A stretch of 64,000 nt of DNA from Aphrocallistes beatrix (taxonomy: Eukaryota > Porifera > Hexactinellida > Sceptrulophora > Aphrocallistidae), in NCBI GenBank assembly GCA_963281255.1, contig OY725499.1, positions 2,054,096 through 2,118,095 on the forward strand, given 5' to 3'. The translations under genes were made by a program, and so were the position numbers. Numbering within the stretch: position 1 is the stretch's first letter; each line of letters opens with the position of its first letter. Under the pieces are notes generated by a model, which saw nothing but the letters and a program-made list of their open reading frames with translations, ran no database searches and was not told the DNA's origin. This document shows, piece by piece, positions 43,028 through 54,405 of this stretch.

Positions 43028-44892
43028 TATGAATATTTCCCAGGTTTTTTAGAATATTATCAAATATGTTTGCATATCTTATAGGTATCTGACTCTATGC
43101 ACGAAATGAATCCAAGAGTACCTACCAGTTAAATCTGAACCTCCAGACTATCCTGTGCTCAAAGAGTATATATGGATTCCATGCTAGATTTAATCAAGGA
43201 TTTAGAGATTGACCATGTATTTGTTCATGCTGACGACTCAGTCGACGCCAAGCTATGCCACATACTGCGGAAGGACAAAGAACTTTACAAGAATATTCTA
43301 TTGTTGATAGGTGGGTTTCACCAATTACGAGTGACGCAACAATTATTATATATGCGTTACCATTGCAGAGGCATGCAACAGTGGCATGTTGATGCAAAAA
43401 TAACTGCCAAGGGTTCTGCAGAGCAAGCGTTTGAGGGACGTCACTATAACTGATGCATGCATATACATAAATAATGCTTTGATGCATTCGTTCAGTTCCG
43501 CATTGAACAAATCACAATGCAGAACAACAAAATTAACGCTGACTTAAAAGAAAAGATCAAAATTCTTAGACAAAATCCAAGCGTAGAATCCTTGAATCAG
43601 GTTTTATACCATGATTCTTTCAGTGCTCTGGTCTCTGATGTTCTTAGTTTGAGGCTGAGGGGGAAATGCACTCCTTACCTTTGCATTCAATCATCAAAAT
43701 TATGCCCATTACTGTAGTTACCAGCATGTTTTTCTAGAGAACATGTGCACAGAAAACAAACAAGCTTTTCAACACTTGTCAGAATGGGGTTTTGGTGCAA
43801 GCCTCTCCGGGAAAAGTTTACATCTATTCAATGGAGAATTGATTACGGAGCATTTTAATAAACTAACAAAGGATACTGCATGTCCATTACTTGCGATTGC
43901 AACAACTGAATGCAGTCTTAGGCAGTCAGACAAAGCTCATTTCAGAAATCACTTGATATCTGCATCACTGTCGTATACTAACAACATTCCTCAGCATTGT
44001 GCATGGTTTGTTAATGGAATGGCTGCTATAAGATCAACGAAACCAAAGACAACATTCAAAGAATTTATACTGAGCCTCATTGATTTTGTCACACCACAAA
44101 AGGAACAAAACCATCTTGTATAGGAATCATCAACGACAATTACAAAGATACGAGCGTGAAAGAAGGACCAAGACAAGAGAGAGGGGAGCAAGGTCCAAGA
44201 GTCCACATTCAAAGTGTCGACGTGTCGAAAATGCTACAAGGCTACGCTGGGATGATTTTCTTCATCGAGGCGACAACAAGGAGGATCTAATAGCGATAAT
44301 TTCAGACTTTCTTCAATCACCAGAGGGAAGATCTAAATTGCCATGCCTCTTTATCGTCACATCCAAAGAGCACACACACATTCAGGAGATAGATAGTCTT
44401 GGTAACCGTTTGCTTCTCGATTGCAACCACGAAGAGGTGGATACACGACTTGTACTGCATGCAATCCTGTCAGGCCAAGATGTGGTAGTGGTATCAAAGG
44501 ACACAGACGTTCTGATTCTTTTTGTGTGGATATACAGCCATTTCTCTATTACTAACAAATGGTATATGAAATATAGCCACGAAAAGTTTGCTGATATTGG
44601 TTTGATTGTATTTTTTTGGTAAGACAGTATGTATACAATTTTCTCAGCATTCCATTCGTGTGAGTTTTAAATGTAATATTAATTTTTATAACCATAATAT
44701 GTATTGGAATAAATTAATGCGATATTCTATCAAATTTAACAATGAACTGAATATACAAAACTATAAACAATAAATGTTAACAATCTAAGCATTGGATTGA
44801 CGAATTTCGAGAGCCACGCAGAACATACTCGCGAGCTACAGTTTGAAGACCCCTGGTTTAGAGAAACAAACTCTTCATTCTACAATTATAAG

Positions 44893-45410
44893 TAACAAGC
44901 GCGCTTCGCTTGCTTGCGCTGCGCGGCTGGCGGAGACTTTGTGTCCGCCGGAGGATCCTTTCGGTCGCCTGGGGTCACATTGGTTAATTATAAGGTGGTT
45001 AACATCTCTAAATACGTCTGTCCTACTGTGATAATCGATATCGCACGAAAAATCAACAAATTTATCAATTTTTAAAATTTTGATGAGTAATGATGACGTC
45101 ATAACAAAGTGATGAGTCATCATTTTTGATGATAGTTGCGTCATATGTGAGATATGTTAGTATACAGATTCTATTAAAATTTCAGCCTTCTATCTCCTAT
45201 AATGGCTGAGTTATGCTCGAATAATTGTATTGCTTAACTTTTAAAAATGTGACAATGACGTCATAATTCCATGATTAGTCGACATTTTGCTCTGAGCTCA
45301 GAACTTGCTGGAGCCATAACCAAAAAACTCCCACATGCCAAAAATCAAGTTTCTGGGCCCGACAGTTTCTTCAATCAATTCGTGACAGATATATATATAT
45401 ATATATATGG
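44893..45410 (+). repeat. Dispersed repeat X, copy A
   Basis: Starts with a GC-rich block (GCGCGCTTCGCTTGCTTGCG, CTGCGCGGCTGGCGGA), then GATGACGTCATAACAAAG, AAATTTCAGCCTTCTATC, CGACATTTTGCTCTGAGCTC, TTTCTTCAATCAATTCGTGA, and ends in a TA microsatellite. Copies: 49167-49735 (same strand), 47027-47520 (reverse), 54338-56110 (reverse, split), 735-1118 (split). No coding capacity or clear target duplication, so its class is unknown. Confidence 0.85.
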
Positions 45411-46762
45411 GTCATTCCATGTGAAATCGACCAATTCGACTAACTGTTCCACGTCGAGCATCTCAGAAATTCTTGTAATTTTGCCTGTAAGTTTTGCATA
45501 TTAGTGCATGATCATTTGTACAATATCAGTTTTCAATACCTTTTGGTTTTATAATTATAGCCATTTCAAAATTTGACGATTTTCATAGTTCGGACACTTT
45601 TGTTTTAGAGGCCCCTTAATCAAATTTGACATATATCTTTCAATTCTTAACTTAGATGTCCAGTTTTTTTACTGGTTGTTAATCATATAGTTACCTAATA
45701 TTATTAGCTAAATTGGGTATTTTTATTGCCTAGTTTAGATTTAATTATTATCTAAACATATATTTTCATCAATTTATCAAAAAAATTTCAAAATAATAAT
45801 TCTTCATGTCTCCAATGGTTTAGAATTTGCCCATTTACTTTTTAATTTTGCTCTATATATGTACAATCTTCCTGGTAAATTTCATGGCTTACATAAGTTC
45901 TTTTACTGTTAAATTCCAACCTATTTTAAATCATTCAAAATTTTAATTGTTATCAAATTTTTCAAATTTTCCTGATGCCTACGAATGAAGAACTCTGAAA
46001 TAATTGATATTTGTTTCTATTTCTTAGTCCTACAATTATATAGATCTACTTCTCCAGTTGTGCGAATTGTAGTTGAAATTTGTGTGTGTTTTTATCACTT
46101 GTACAATATATTAGAAGTATTTGTACAAGTACTAATAATCTTCGTTTTTCCAAATATTGTAGAACGATTATCTACTTAATGTCTTTAGTTATCAATATGC
46201 CTAGCTTTCTATTGACAAAATAATTAATATATTGTTCTGTTTATACACATAGCATGGCAACGTTTCGTTACATCCAAAACTTGTCAAATGTGGTTTCTAA
46301 TTCGGGATCAAATTTCACCTGCACAACTTTGCATATAATTAAGTATTGTAATAGTAATCCATCTAAGGGTTCAGTTTATTTCGCATAGCATGGCAAGTTT
46401 ATGTTGTTATGTAAAACATGCCAAATGCGGTTTCTATTTCGGGATCGAATTCCAGCTGCACTAATTTGCAGATAATGAATTAATTTTTATTGCAATCCAA
46501 TTAATTTCTTTGCTAAGTGAAATTTTTTAAATTCGCAAAGAAAATTTACCGAAGCATTGATAGCACAACTTTTGACCTGGCTTTATAGTAAACTCATTTG
46601 TTGTTGGGATGATTTTGTTTAGAGCGTCTGCTAATGAAGTATTCAGAGTTTTAAGGTATTTGTACTATTTTGTTGTTGTGCAACTGCCATGGGTCACAGC
46701 AAGCTAACTGCCAACTGGACTACTTTGAGATATAAACTTTTTCATGATGAAGACAGATTGCA
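45411..46762. other. AT-rich intergenic with a 136-bp tandem duplication
   Basis: GGGTCATTCCATGTGAAATC at 45409 has the look of a transposon end, but no partner was found. At 46249-46510 two diverged copies of a 136-bp unit follow each other (CATAGCATGGCAA...; GGTTTCTA.TTCGGGATC; CTGCAC.A.TTTGCA.ATAA). No gene recognised. It ends at the assembly gap. Confidence 0.45.
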
Positions 46763-46962
46763 NNNNNNNNNNNNNNNNNNNNNNNNNNNNNNNNNNNNNN
46801 NNNNNNNNNNNNNNNNNNNNNNNNNNNNNNNNNNNNNNNNNNNNNNNNNNNNNNNNNNNNNNNNNNNNNNNNNNNNNNNNNNNNNNNNNNNNNNNNNNNN
46901 NNNNNNNNNNNNNNNNNNNNNNNNNNNNNNNNNNNNNNNNNNNNNNNNNNNNNNNNNNNNNN
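46763..46962. other. Assembly gap, 200 N
   Basis: Exactly 200 undetermined bases, so the length is probably a placeholder. Frames running through it have no meaning. The right side begins with a block shared with 25446-25490, so a repeat probably caused the gap. Confidence 0.99.
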
Positions 46963-47026
46963 TGTCAAAAATCAATAGTGATCAGTACTTTTGAAATGAC
47001 CTAAGTATAGTTCAATTATATTCTTA

Positions 47027-47520
47027 CCATTAAAACTCGATTCATGTTTGTGTATATTTATATATCTCTGAAATGAATTTATTGAAGGAACTGCCTGCCA
47101 CAGAGAGCTGATTCTTGACTTGTTGGAGTCCTTTGGCTATGGCTTCAATCTGATCTGACCTCAGATGAAAATGTCGACCCATCATGGAATTATAACCATT
47201 GTCACCTGTTTTTATTATTAGAAATTTAGCTTTTTAACTATAACTCGTTATTTCGGAGATAAAAGCCTGAATTTTTAATAGAATGTGTATATTACTATAT
47301 CTCAAATATGATACAACTTTCATCAAAAAATGAAGACTCTACACTCTGTTATGACGTCATCATTACGTATTAAAGTTTGGAAAATTGTCAGACTTTGTGA
47401 TTACTTCGATTATCACAATAAGACAGACGTATTTTGACTGTGAGCCTAGGCTCTAAAGGACGTCATTGGTGGACACTGTGTCCGCCATCCGCGCAGCACT
47501 AGCAAGCAAAGTGTGCTTAT
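47027..47520 (-). repeat. Dispersed repeat X, copy C
   Basis: Complement of copies A and B: the 3' end (complement of ATCGAGTTTTAATGGTAAG) at 47027, GATGACGTCATAACAGAG at about 47340, and the GC-rich start (TGCTGCGCGGATGGCGGACA) at 47470-47500. More diverged than A and B. Confidence 0.8.
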
Positions 47521-47678
47521 GTCCTTGAAGTTGCATTTCTTTTATTCGTACCTTATTTTTTTCCAGAAAATTGTTGCGCAATCAACGATGGACATGGAGA
47601 GCAATTATAGTGCAATATCTGTTCAGCTATCTTTTAATAGTTGAAAGTCTAGACCCGTTCATATTTGTCTATTCGTAC

Positions 47679-47798
47679 TTGTATCATTGGTAATAAATAT
47701 TTCAATAATAAATTTAGCTCTCTCATAATCTCAACTAGCTTCTGGTAATTAGTGCTAAACTTCAAACAAATAATATGGGTTGCATCACATAGTGTGAA
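47679..47798 (-). CDS. Possible exon (CFAP46-like?), 40 codons
   Basis: An open stretch between an acceptor (AATTATTCAG, next to 47798) and a donor (GTACGA, next to 47679) reads FTLCDATHIICLKFSTNYQK, then LVEIMRELNLLLKYLLPMIQ: exactly 40 codons, phase 0 on both sides, like the exon at 50447. Its hydrophobic pattern loosely matches a later part of CFAP46. It could equally be chance in AT-rich DNA. Confidence 0.25.
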
Positions 47799-48269
47799 CT
47801 GAATAATTATTTTTATAATAAAGATTGCACAAATGGTGCTAGAAATCAATTGCAGTAGTGCTGAAATATGCTTATGAACCAAAATATTCTAGGGCTGCTA
47901 TAATGAACTTGGAGTTTAATACCTTTTCTGGACCTTAATAAGTGTTTCACTATGCTATTTAGTGCAAATCGAGAATCGTATAGTAACCTCGTCTGATCAT
48001 AAACATTCTACACCTTGTTACCAATTTTCATTCGTCTCACACATTTTGGTACTCCGGAAAAACTCGTTATGTAGGAAAATACGAAAGAAGAAAAATATAG
48101 GGAGGCACTAATTTCAGAAGTAGAGGATTATTTATAGTATAGTTGGTAAAAAAAATTTATTTATTTATACTTAGGACGTTCAATAAGTTCCAGGCCCAAC
48201 TTTATATGTCAAAAGGTAACAAAGACAAAGTATTTTCAATTCGTTTAATGAATTCGTTGCAGGATTATG

Positions 48270-48800
48270 CTTCGACTGGTATGTTGGTTGGTGTGATAAT
48301 TATTAATATAATTACTGTGGTTAGCACACACGATTATAGACCAGGTTTACGGTCCTTATAAAAAATTTCAATTTTGCCATTGAAAAATCCTGGAAAACAA
48401 TTTGTATCGATAAAATTCCTCAAAATTGTTAAATAATATCGTTGAAATGTAAATAATCAAGAAGTCATGGAGAAGATGCAAACGGGAGGTGTTCAGTTGA
48501 GTATTTTGTGATAAAAGATGTTATACTAATTATGGTGCCACTTAAAAGTGGGACAAAAGTGTCAGTGAATTGCAAAAAAACCCACATTATTCCCCCAGCT
48601 TAAAATTAGAAGAGTTCAAAGAAGTCAATCTCTATGTTATTTGATTTGCAGAATTCAATGGTTTAATCTAAGTTTGCTCAGAACCGAAATACATCAAATA
48701 TTAAGCTAAAACTCTCCATAAGTACAAGGACCGTTAACCGGGTGTATAAATCGTGTGTGCTAACCACAATAATTATATTATCATAGCAAATCAAATTGCC
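48270..48800. repeat. Inverted repeat, arms of about 85 bp
   Basis: ATTACTGTGGTTAGCACACA at 48312 pairs with its complement near 48770; the arms continue through ACGGTCCTT. A spacer of about 370 bp lies between. There is no coding content; probably a MITE, ends unresolved. Confidence 0.6.
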
Positions 48801-49166
48801 AGTAGAAAGATAATCCTCTAACGAATACAATAAAATAATTTAAAATACATTGTTTCAGTCTTGGTTATGTTTCTCACTTAATATAGTTATTTAAACCACG
48901 TAGTCTCATTTCAAATCTTCAAACATTTTGCTTCATTATTTCTAAAGTCACCAATATTAGACTTGGAACTGTTTAATAGGATTACGTTTGTGGTTTAAAA
49001 AAGCTCTAAATACATACATACTAGTAAACAACTTCCTTAAACTAAATTAAAAAATTAATCTGCCTAAAACTGGAGGTTGACAGCATTTGTTTATACTATG
49101 CCCAGATACCTCAATTTGGACATAATAAATCGTACAATACTTTTCAAAGATCTAGTATATTAAATC
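48801..49166. other. No gene recognised
   Basis: AT-rich spacer. Neither exon nor repeat ends seen. Confidence 0.3.
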
Positions 49167-49735
49167 CTAACAAGTGCGCTTCGCTTGCTTGCGCTGCGCG
49201 GCTGGCGGATACTTTGTGTCAGCCGGAGGCACCCTGCGGCCGCCTGGGTTCACATAGATTAATTATAAGGGATATGACATCTCTCAATACGTCCATTCTA
49301 CTGTTATAATCGATATTGCACAAAAATCATCAAATTTGTCAATTTTTAATTTTTTTTGATGCGATATGATGACGTCATAACAAAGTGATGAGTAATCATT
49401 TTTTCATGATAGTTGTATCACGTGTGTAGTATATTAATATACATATTCAATTAAAATTTCAGCCTTCAATCACTTAAAATTAAGTTATGCTCGAAAAACT
49501 GAAATTTCTAACTAGGTGACAATGACGCCATAATCCCATGATGAGTCGACATTTTCGTCTGAGCTCAGAACTTACTGGAGCCATATCCAAAAGATTCCCA
49601 CATGCCAAAAATCAGCTTTCTGGGCCTGACAGTTTCTTCAATCAATTCGTTACAGATATATATATATACTATACTATATATATATATATATATACATATA
49701 TATATACACATTACTCGAGTTTTAATAGTAAGGAT
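49167..49735 (+). repeat. Dispersed repeat X, copy B
   Basis: The most complete copy: GC-rich start (GTGCGCTTCGCTTGCTTGCG), ATGATGACGTCATAACAAAG, TA microsatellite (49654-49705), and the defined 3' end CACATTACTCGAGTTTTAAT at 49708-49727. Confidence 0.85.
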
Positions 49736-49811
49736 GTAGTACAAATATTAGAAAAATCATTTTGCCAGGGGTGTATTGCTCCCATGCGGCGACGTCCCTA
49801 TAGTACACATA

Positions 49812-50275
49812 CAGTGCCCGGACAAAAGTATTTGCACACTTCATTATCTCACGTTGTTTTAATACTAAACGGGTCTATTTATGAAGATTAAAACTCCGAA
49901 ACGCTAAGTGATACAACTAATCGGGATCTTCGCATTCGAAATAGTTATTGTAGGATATTTCTAATCAATTATTAATTCCCAATGTTTTCAAATTATCAAT
50001 CACTGCCACTTTGGGCCACATATGTCCCTTTTTATCACTATACATGATGGTGATGTACTACCCCTGTGCCACAGGTTGATAATTTTACTCATTGGGTTGA
50101 ACAATTTATTAGAAATCTTCAACTATTACTAATTCGAATGTGAAGATTTCGAATCTGAATCCCGATTAGTTGTATCACTTCGCGTTTCAGAGTTTTAATC
50201 TTCATAAATAGACCCATTTTAGTATTAAATCAACGTGAGATAATGAAGTGTGCAAATACTTTTGTCCGGGTACTG
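49812..50275. mobile_element. Tc1/mariner-type foldback MITE, 464 bp
   Basis: Ends CAGTGCCCGGACAAAAGTAT and the complement of CAGTACCCGGACAAAAGTAT, TA on both sides. Arms of about 120 bp pair (AAACTCCGAAACGC, CAACTAATCGGGAT). The CGGACAAAAGTATTTGCAC-type end is typical of Tc1 elements. Confidence 0.9.
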
Positions 50276-50446
50276 TATATAATGGAATAATCAAATAAAC
50301 AATTTTAGTTATCAGCCTCATTACTACAATACACTTGCTTTTAGACTAAAATAAAAATCAAGCAGGAAGTAGTAATTTGTCGCAGATTCGATAATGATAC
50401 TGTTTTATGTACAGGTATACATATAAGTTTCATTTCAGGAAATTAC

Positions 50447-50773
50447 CTTTTTATCATCAATATCTTGAATTTGAAAATCATCTTCAGACACTTTATTTGG
50501 ATGTTTCAAATTAAAGATTTCCATTGCAGATAAATTATCCGGAGATTTATAGTAAAATAGGCAAAATCGTGCTGCGGCCCTTCCAATGTTCCAATATTTC
50601 AATTTCCTTGAGACTTTTGCCAATTCAAGCCATAATTGACATCGTAATATAATGTTATCATTTGAGAGGTGTATTGTGTGAGTTTCTAAAAGTGCTTCAT
50701 GATAAATTGAAACGGTTTTGTCGAGTAAATCCAAAGCAGAAATAGAAATGTCACTCGTATTCTCAATTCTCAC
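50447..50773 (-). CDS. CFAP46: Exon of a CFAP46-like axonemal protein
   Basis: A 327-nt stretch flanked by an acceptor (TTAATTTTTAG) and donor (AAAG then GTAATT), open in phase 0/0 for 109 codons. The segment QLWLELAKVSRKLKYWN, followed by RAAARFCLFY, matches by memory the TPR-rich N-terminal third of CFAP46, a C1d central-apparatus protein of motile cilia. Helix-turn-helix pairs of TPR type fit the rest. Neighbouring exons must lie up to several kb away, on either side; a possible downstream one is at 47679. It shows the organism should have motile cilia, if the gene is intact. Confidence 0.65.
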
Positions 50774-51108
50774 CTAAAAATTAAAAATTATAAATAACAA
50801 AAATTCCATTAAAACGAAATGAAGATGCAATAGCAATAATTATATGAAATTCCGTTAGTTTATTTCCCTTAAAACCTTTTGAATATATGACAAATATATT
50901 AAACAATATAATATCCCGCTAGGAGTAAAATGATTATGTTCGAGGAAGACAATTTCACAAAGTACATTATCAGCTACTAGTATACAAATAGATGATTTCA
51001 ATTTATATTATTTCTGTCTAATAGAATATATTGAATATATGTACAATACTCAATCGATGGGGGTTTGAGATTATGCATATATATTATAGATTGGTCACTA
51101 TACCTATA

Positions 51109-51857
51109 CAGGGTGGCTCATAGCTTCTGTGACAAGCTTTATTATATATAAAATGTCTTATGCTCAAACAATCTTAGTTATTATGGTCTTTAGAGATTCA
51201 AATTCGAATATTCTCAATGATTTCAAAAATTTTCCAGCCTAAGACCTGGAACTGTGTTTTGTATGGCGATTTTTATGGGGGAAAAATGTGTCCTAGCACG
51301 CAACAAAATCGAGTATCAGGGCCAACTGCTTTTCAAAAATGAACTTTCTAGAGTCTTCAAATTCTAGGAAAAATTGGCGCTCACATTTCCCTCGAACACC
51401 CTAAATTTGTAAAAATATAAGATGTTTATAACAGTACATATTGAAACCATTTGGCTCAGATTTTTGGTGATGTGAAAAAAATTGCAATTTTGGGTGATTT
51501 GCAAAATGTACCTAATTTGATCTCGGGAAATAATAACTCTCATTTCTGATAATGAATTCAATGGATTTATGAAATATTTCCAAGGTGAATGAAAGGTATC
51601 TGGCACTAAATCGTCATAGAACATCGATTATGAAGACATTTTTACAGAATTCTCGACTTTCGCTGCGTGCTAAGACACATTTCCCCAACATAAAACTCAC
51701 CATACAAAACACACTTCCAGGTCTTAGACTCAAAAAGTCTTTTAAAATCATTGAGAACATTCGAATTAGAATATCTAAAGATCATAATAGCTAAGACTGT
51801 TTGAGGATAAGACATTTTATACTCAATGAAGAATGTATCATAACTTATGAGCCACCG
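51109..51857. mobile_element. Foldback MITE, 749 bp
   Basis: Arms of about 250 bp: CAGGGTGGCTCATAGCTTCT left against ATGAGCCACCG right, with internal pairs AAGACCTGGAA/TTCCAGGTCTTAG and TGTCCTAGCACGC/GCGTGCTAAGACA. TA flanks at 51107-51108 and 51858-51859. The ends are Tc1/mariner-like. No transposase. Confidence 0.85.
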
Positions 51858-51959
51858 TATAAGATGAACAGCAATAATTTGTACATTGTGCTATAAGCAA
51901 AATGTGGAATATTATATTTTTTTGGCGGCTTTTAAGTATTTCGAAAATACACTTTTTAT

Positions 51960-52400
51960 CAGGTGGTGCAGTGGTTAGGGAGTTTGAACACCGTGACTTA
52001 GGTCATGAGTTCTAACCTCGCCCTAGTCATTTGCATTTGCTCTCAATTACTTTGCTTCGGTATTGTAATCTGAGCCTACCAGGGTTGCCGTGGGAATGGA
52101 ATTTCAATACCCATCCCATTCCCACAGGATTTTTGTGGGAATACCCACAATAACCCACAATAACCCACAGAAACACGCAGAAAAACCACAAAACCCACAG
52201 GAAAACCCATAGAAACCCACAGAAACCCATTGAACTCACATGTGGGAATACCATTGGCTTAAAGTCATTCCCATGGGAATTCCCACAGATTCCCATTCCC
52301 ACGGCAACCCTGGAGCCTACACTCTTGCAGAACTTTAGTGAGCTGAAACCACTAAGGATGTCATCTTGCTATAGGTAAAGTTAGGTGCTATCTTTCTTGC
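51960..52400 (+). repeat. tRNA-derived SINE, split by a hAT MITE
   Basis: The head GGTGGTGCAGTGGTTAGGGA resembles a tRNA 5' half with box A, and GAGTTCTAACCTCGCC at about 52009 resembles box B. A tRNA-unrelated body follows, interrupted at 52080-52312 by a hAT MITE, and resumes at about 52321. Box B has a change from the consensus (TTCTAAC for TTCGAAT), so this copy is old. Confidence 0.6.
52080..52312. mobile_element. hAT MITE, 233 bp, young-looking
   Basis: Inverted ends CAGGGTTGCCGTGGGAATGG, perfect at both sides, with a perfect 8-bp target duplication GAGCCTAC (52072-52079 and 52313-52320). The interior is a tandem array of ACCCACA/AACCCAC motifs. It sits inside the SINE. Confidence 0.95.
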
Positions 52401-53119
52401 CTACTGATAGCCGAGTTTTTCTCTGTAACACGCTATCATATGCACACAGACAAGTCATCAAGGTTTCATCCAGCTTTCCAAAGTCATACGCCTAATTATG
52501 ATCCATGGGATCAAATACGCACCTCTAGGCGCGCCCAGTACGCCTGGATGAAAGCCTTCATGCCATCATATGAATACAGACACGCAGCATGCACACATTC
52601 AATAATTATCAATAGGTTTAGCACCTCACCTAGATTGTGAACACCCTGAGACAAAACATATTAGCATGAATTCGGGGAGCATATAATTCTATAAACTTTT
52701 ACTATACTTAATGATGTTGAATTGTTCAAATTTTCAACGTTCTATCATCCCTTGAAATCTAGCTTCACCAGTTCTAAATTCCTCTATTATATCCTATATT
52801 AAGGATATTAAGGATATTAAGACTTTAGAGTTGCCCTGGTCTGGTCTCAAATCTTGGGCACATATATTATTTTATTTGATTGAACGCTGTATATGAAATA
52901 TCGTGCTCAAAAGATATTTCATATCATTCCAAGTCTTATTTTTCAAAATATGACATATGAACTATTCTAATATGATAATCATATTGGGATATTTCATATC
53001 CCATATTTTGAAAAACTATTAATCGGAAAGATATGAAGTTTCGTTTGTAGCATAAAAGCAGCGGTTTATTTAATAAAATAAGCTCAGCGAGTCCGTTTAG
53101 TAAGTAGATTTAGTTGAAT
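52401..53119. other. No gene recognised
   Basis: AT-rich. Short tandem TTAAGGATA occurs three times at 52798-52820; near 52880-53000 several inverted ATATTTCATATC words form a weak palindrome. Confidence 0.35.
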
Positions 53120-53320
53120 AGTAAGATGGACAGCCAGGTAATAAACTTGGATCAGTACCATTCTTCAGTAATGACTTCACACGTGGTATTTCAGTAAAAG
53201 TACCATCTCCTTTTGACACTTTGAAAATAAAGTCTACGTCTTCTCATGAATATGCATGATACATCCATAAACAGCCTTGAGGTCACCTATATCCCTACGC
53301 AGAAGAGTATGTGTCCGGAC
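53120..53320 (-). pseudogene. THAP-domain protein relic (minus)
   Basis: Reads LRRDIGDLKAVYGCIMHIHE, then after a stop and frame change KGDGTFTEIPRVKSLLKNG, and ends LLPGCPSY. This follows the C-terminal half of a THAP zinc finger (the C-x2-H pair) and the conserved segment behind it in transposon-encoded THAP proteins. A second copy lies opposite at 53955. Confidence 0.6.
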
Positions 53321-53426
53321 ATATTTTAGGTGGAATTCGGCATCTTGAAAACTGGAATCCGATCACTAAATTGTAGTTCTCTTGCATGGAACAGAACAAT
53401 AGTAAAGCATGTCGTAATGATTCAGA

Positions 53427-53586
53427 AGCTAATATGAATTAAAAGAGCAGAGGGAGACAAATATGATGTGTAATATAAGAGTTTTAAATAATACTTGATC
53501 GAATACTACTATCGGCAAGATATTCTACAAACTCTTTAATGATACATTATATTTGTCTCCCTCTGCTTTTTTAATTCATATTAGCT
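53427..53586. mobile_element. Short MITE, 160 bp
   Basis: AGCTAATATGAATTAAAAGA and its complement form arms of about 38 bp (with GCAGAGGGAGACAAATAT). It lies in the spacer between the two THAP relics. Confidence 0.75.
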
Positions 53587-53954
53587 CATATCATACAGGC
53601 CTATTTAAATCAAGCCTCACAGTAGAATGGAAATATTGGAAGCCGGTAAATGTTAATTAGCCACAATGTTAGATTTAGATTTATCTATTCAGATTTCCCA
53701 CAGCATTTCAGTACACACATGTTCGTGTATAATTTAACCCTTGGAAGCATTTGGGAATTTTATTTACAGTAGTAAACCCAACATACATGGCTTCCCAATT
53801 GAAAATGGCTTAAACCGGAAATGACGCAAAAAATTTCTGTGGTGAGCGTGGATAAATCACAAAAAATTATTTCATACATTTCTTTTTTGCACTAGCTACT
53901 TACATTTGAAGTAGCAAAAGTAACTACTATAAGTCTGAAGAACGTGTGACTCTT

Positions 53955-54292
53955 TTTGATATCCAAGAAACCAGATCAACTCAGATACGCTAGGGTTCGG
54001 GCACTCCGTAGAGAAGATATTGGCGAGTTAAAGGCAGTGTACGTCTGCATGATGCATTTTAGGATACTTAGAACCCTCTGTGTGAGTACACACACAGAGG
54101 GCTCACAAAGGAGAGGGTACTTTTCGCGAAATCCCTGGAATGAACCATAAGCTGAAGAATAGTGCTACACCAGTTTGCTACCGGGAAGTCCATCATACTA
54201 TTTCTAATCTGCAACTAAGCGAAGTTATTGGTTTCTTGACTCAAAAGATGATGAGTTACTCAATCAAGCATTGACACTTAGCCTGAGATCCG
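53955..54292 (+). pseudogene. THAP-domain protein relic (plus)
   Basis: Reads VRALRREDIGELKAVYVCMM then HFR (THAP C-x2-H), and after an inserted 24-bp palindrome (CTCTGTGTGAGTACACACAC) HKGEGTFREIPGMNHKLKNS, ending at TGA 54290. Same family as the minus relic; together they form a head-to-head pair separated by about 630 bp. Frame breaks show it is dead. Confidence 0.6.
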
Positions 54293-54405
54293 ATACATAA
54301 GAAAAAGAGAGATTCAAAGTTAACTGCACCCAGATTATCTATCCTTACTATTAAAACTCGATTAAAGTGTATATATGTATGTGTGCATATATAATATATA
54401 TGTTA

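Larger units (their letters stand above)
41500..44622 (+). pseudogene. Second relic of the unnamed repeat-borne protein family
   Basis: A chain of broken frames in one direction follows the family order: N-terminal pieces (41622-41870: KLPLSIDGFIQKLDKGPLPE), IVHRMTGSKETID (42390), STLDNN...LTGSGTTHDTNVTLF (42560-42640), VFVHADDSVDAKLCHIL (43220), GGFHQLRVTQQLLYMRYHCR (43310-43370), then KGSAEQAFEGRHY (43410). Further: NPSVESLNQVLYHDSFSALV (43575), FGASLSG...LITEHFNKLTKDTACP (43790-43890), DNKEDLIAIISDFLQ (44270), and EVDTRLVLHAILSGQDVVVV plus SKDTDVLILF (44430-44530). Stops and frame shifts are frequent. A possible acceptor (CTTTTCAG) at about 42391 suggests an intron, which now holds a MITE. 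It is a different subfamily from 17.8-20.2 kb and is cut off before the GCDTTS and cysteine parts. Confidence 0.7.

Noticed and set aside
46689-47004. Open frames crossing the N run
   Set aside because: Made of undetermined bases; no evidence for coding on either side.
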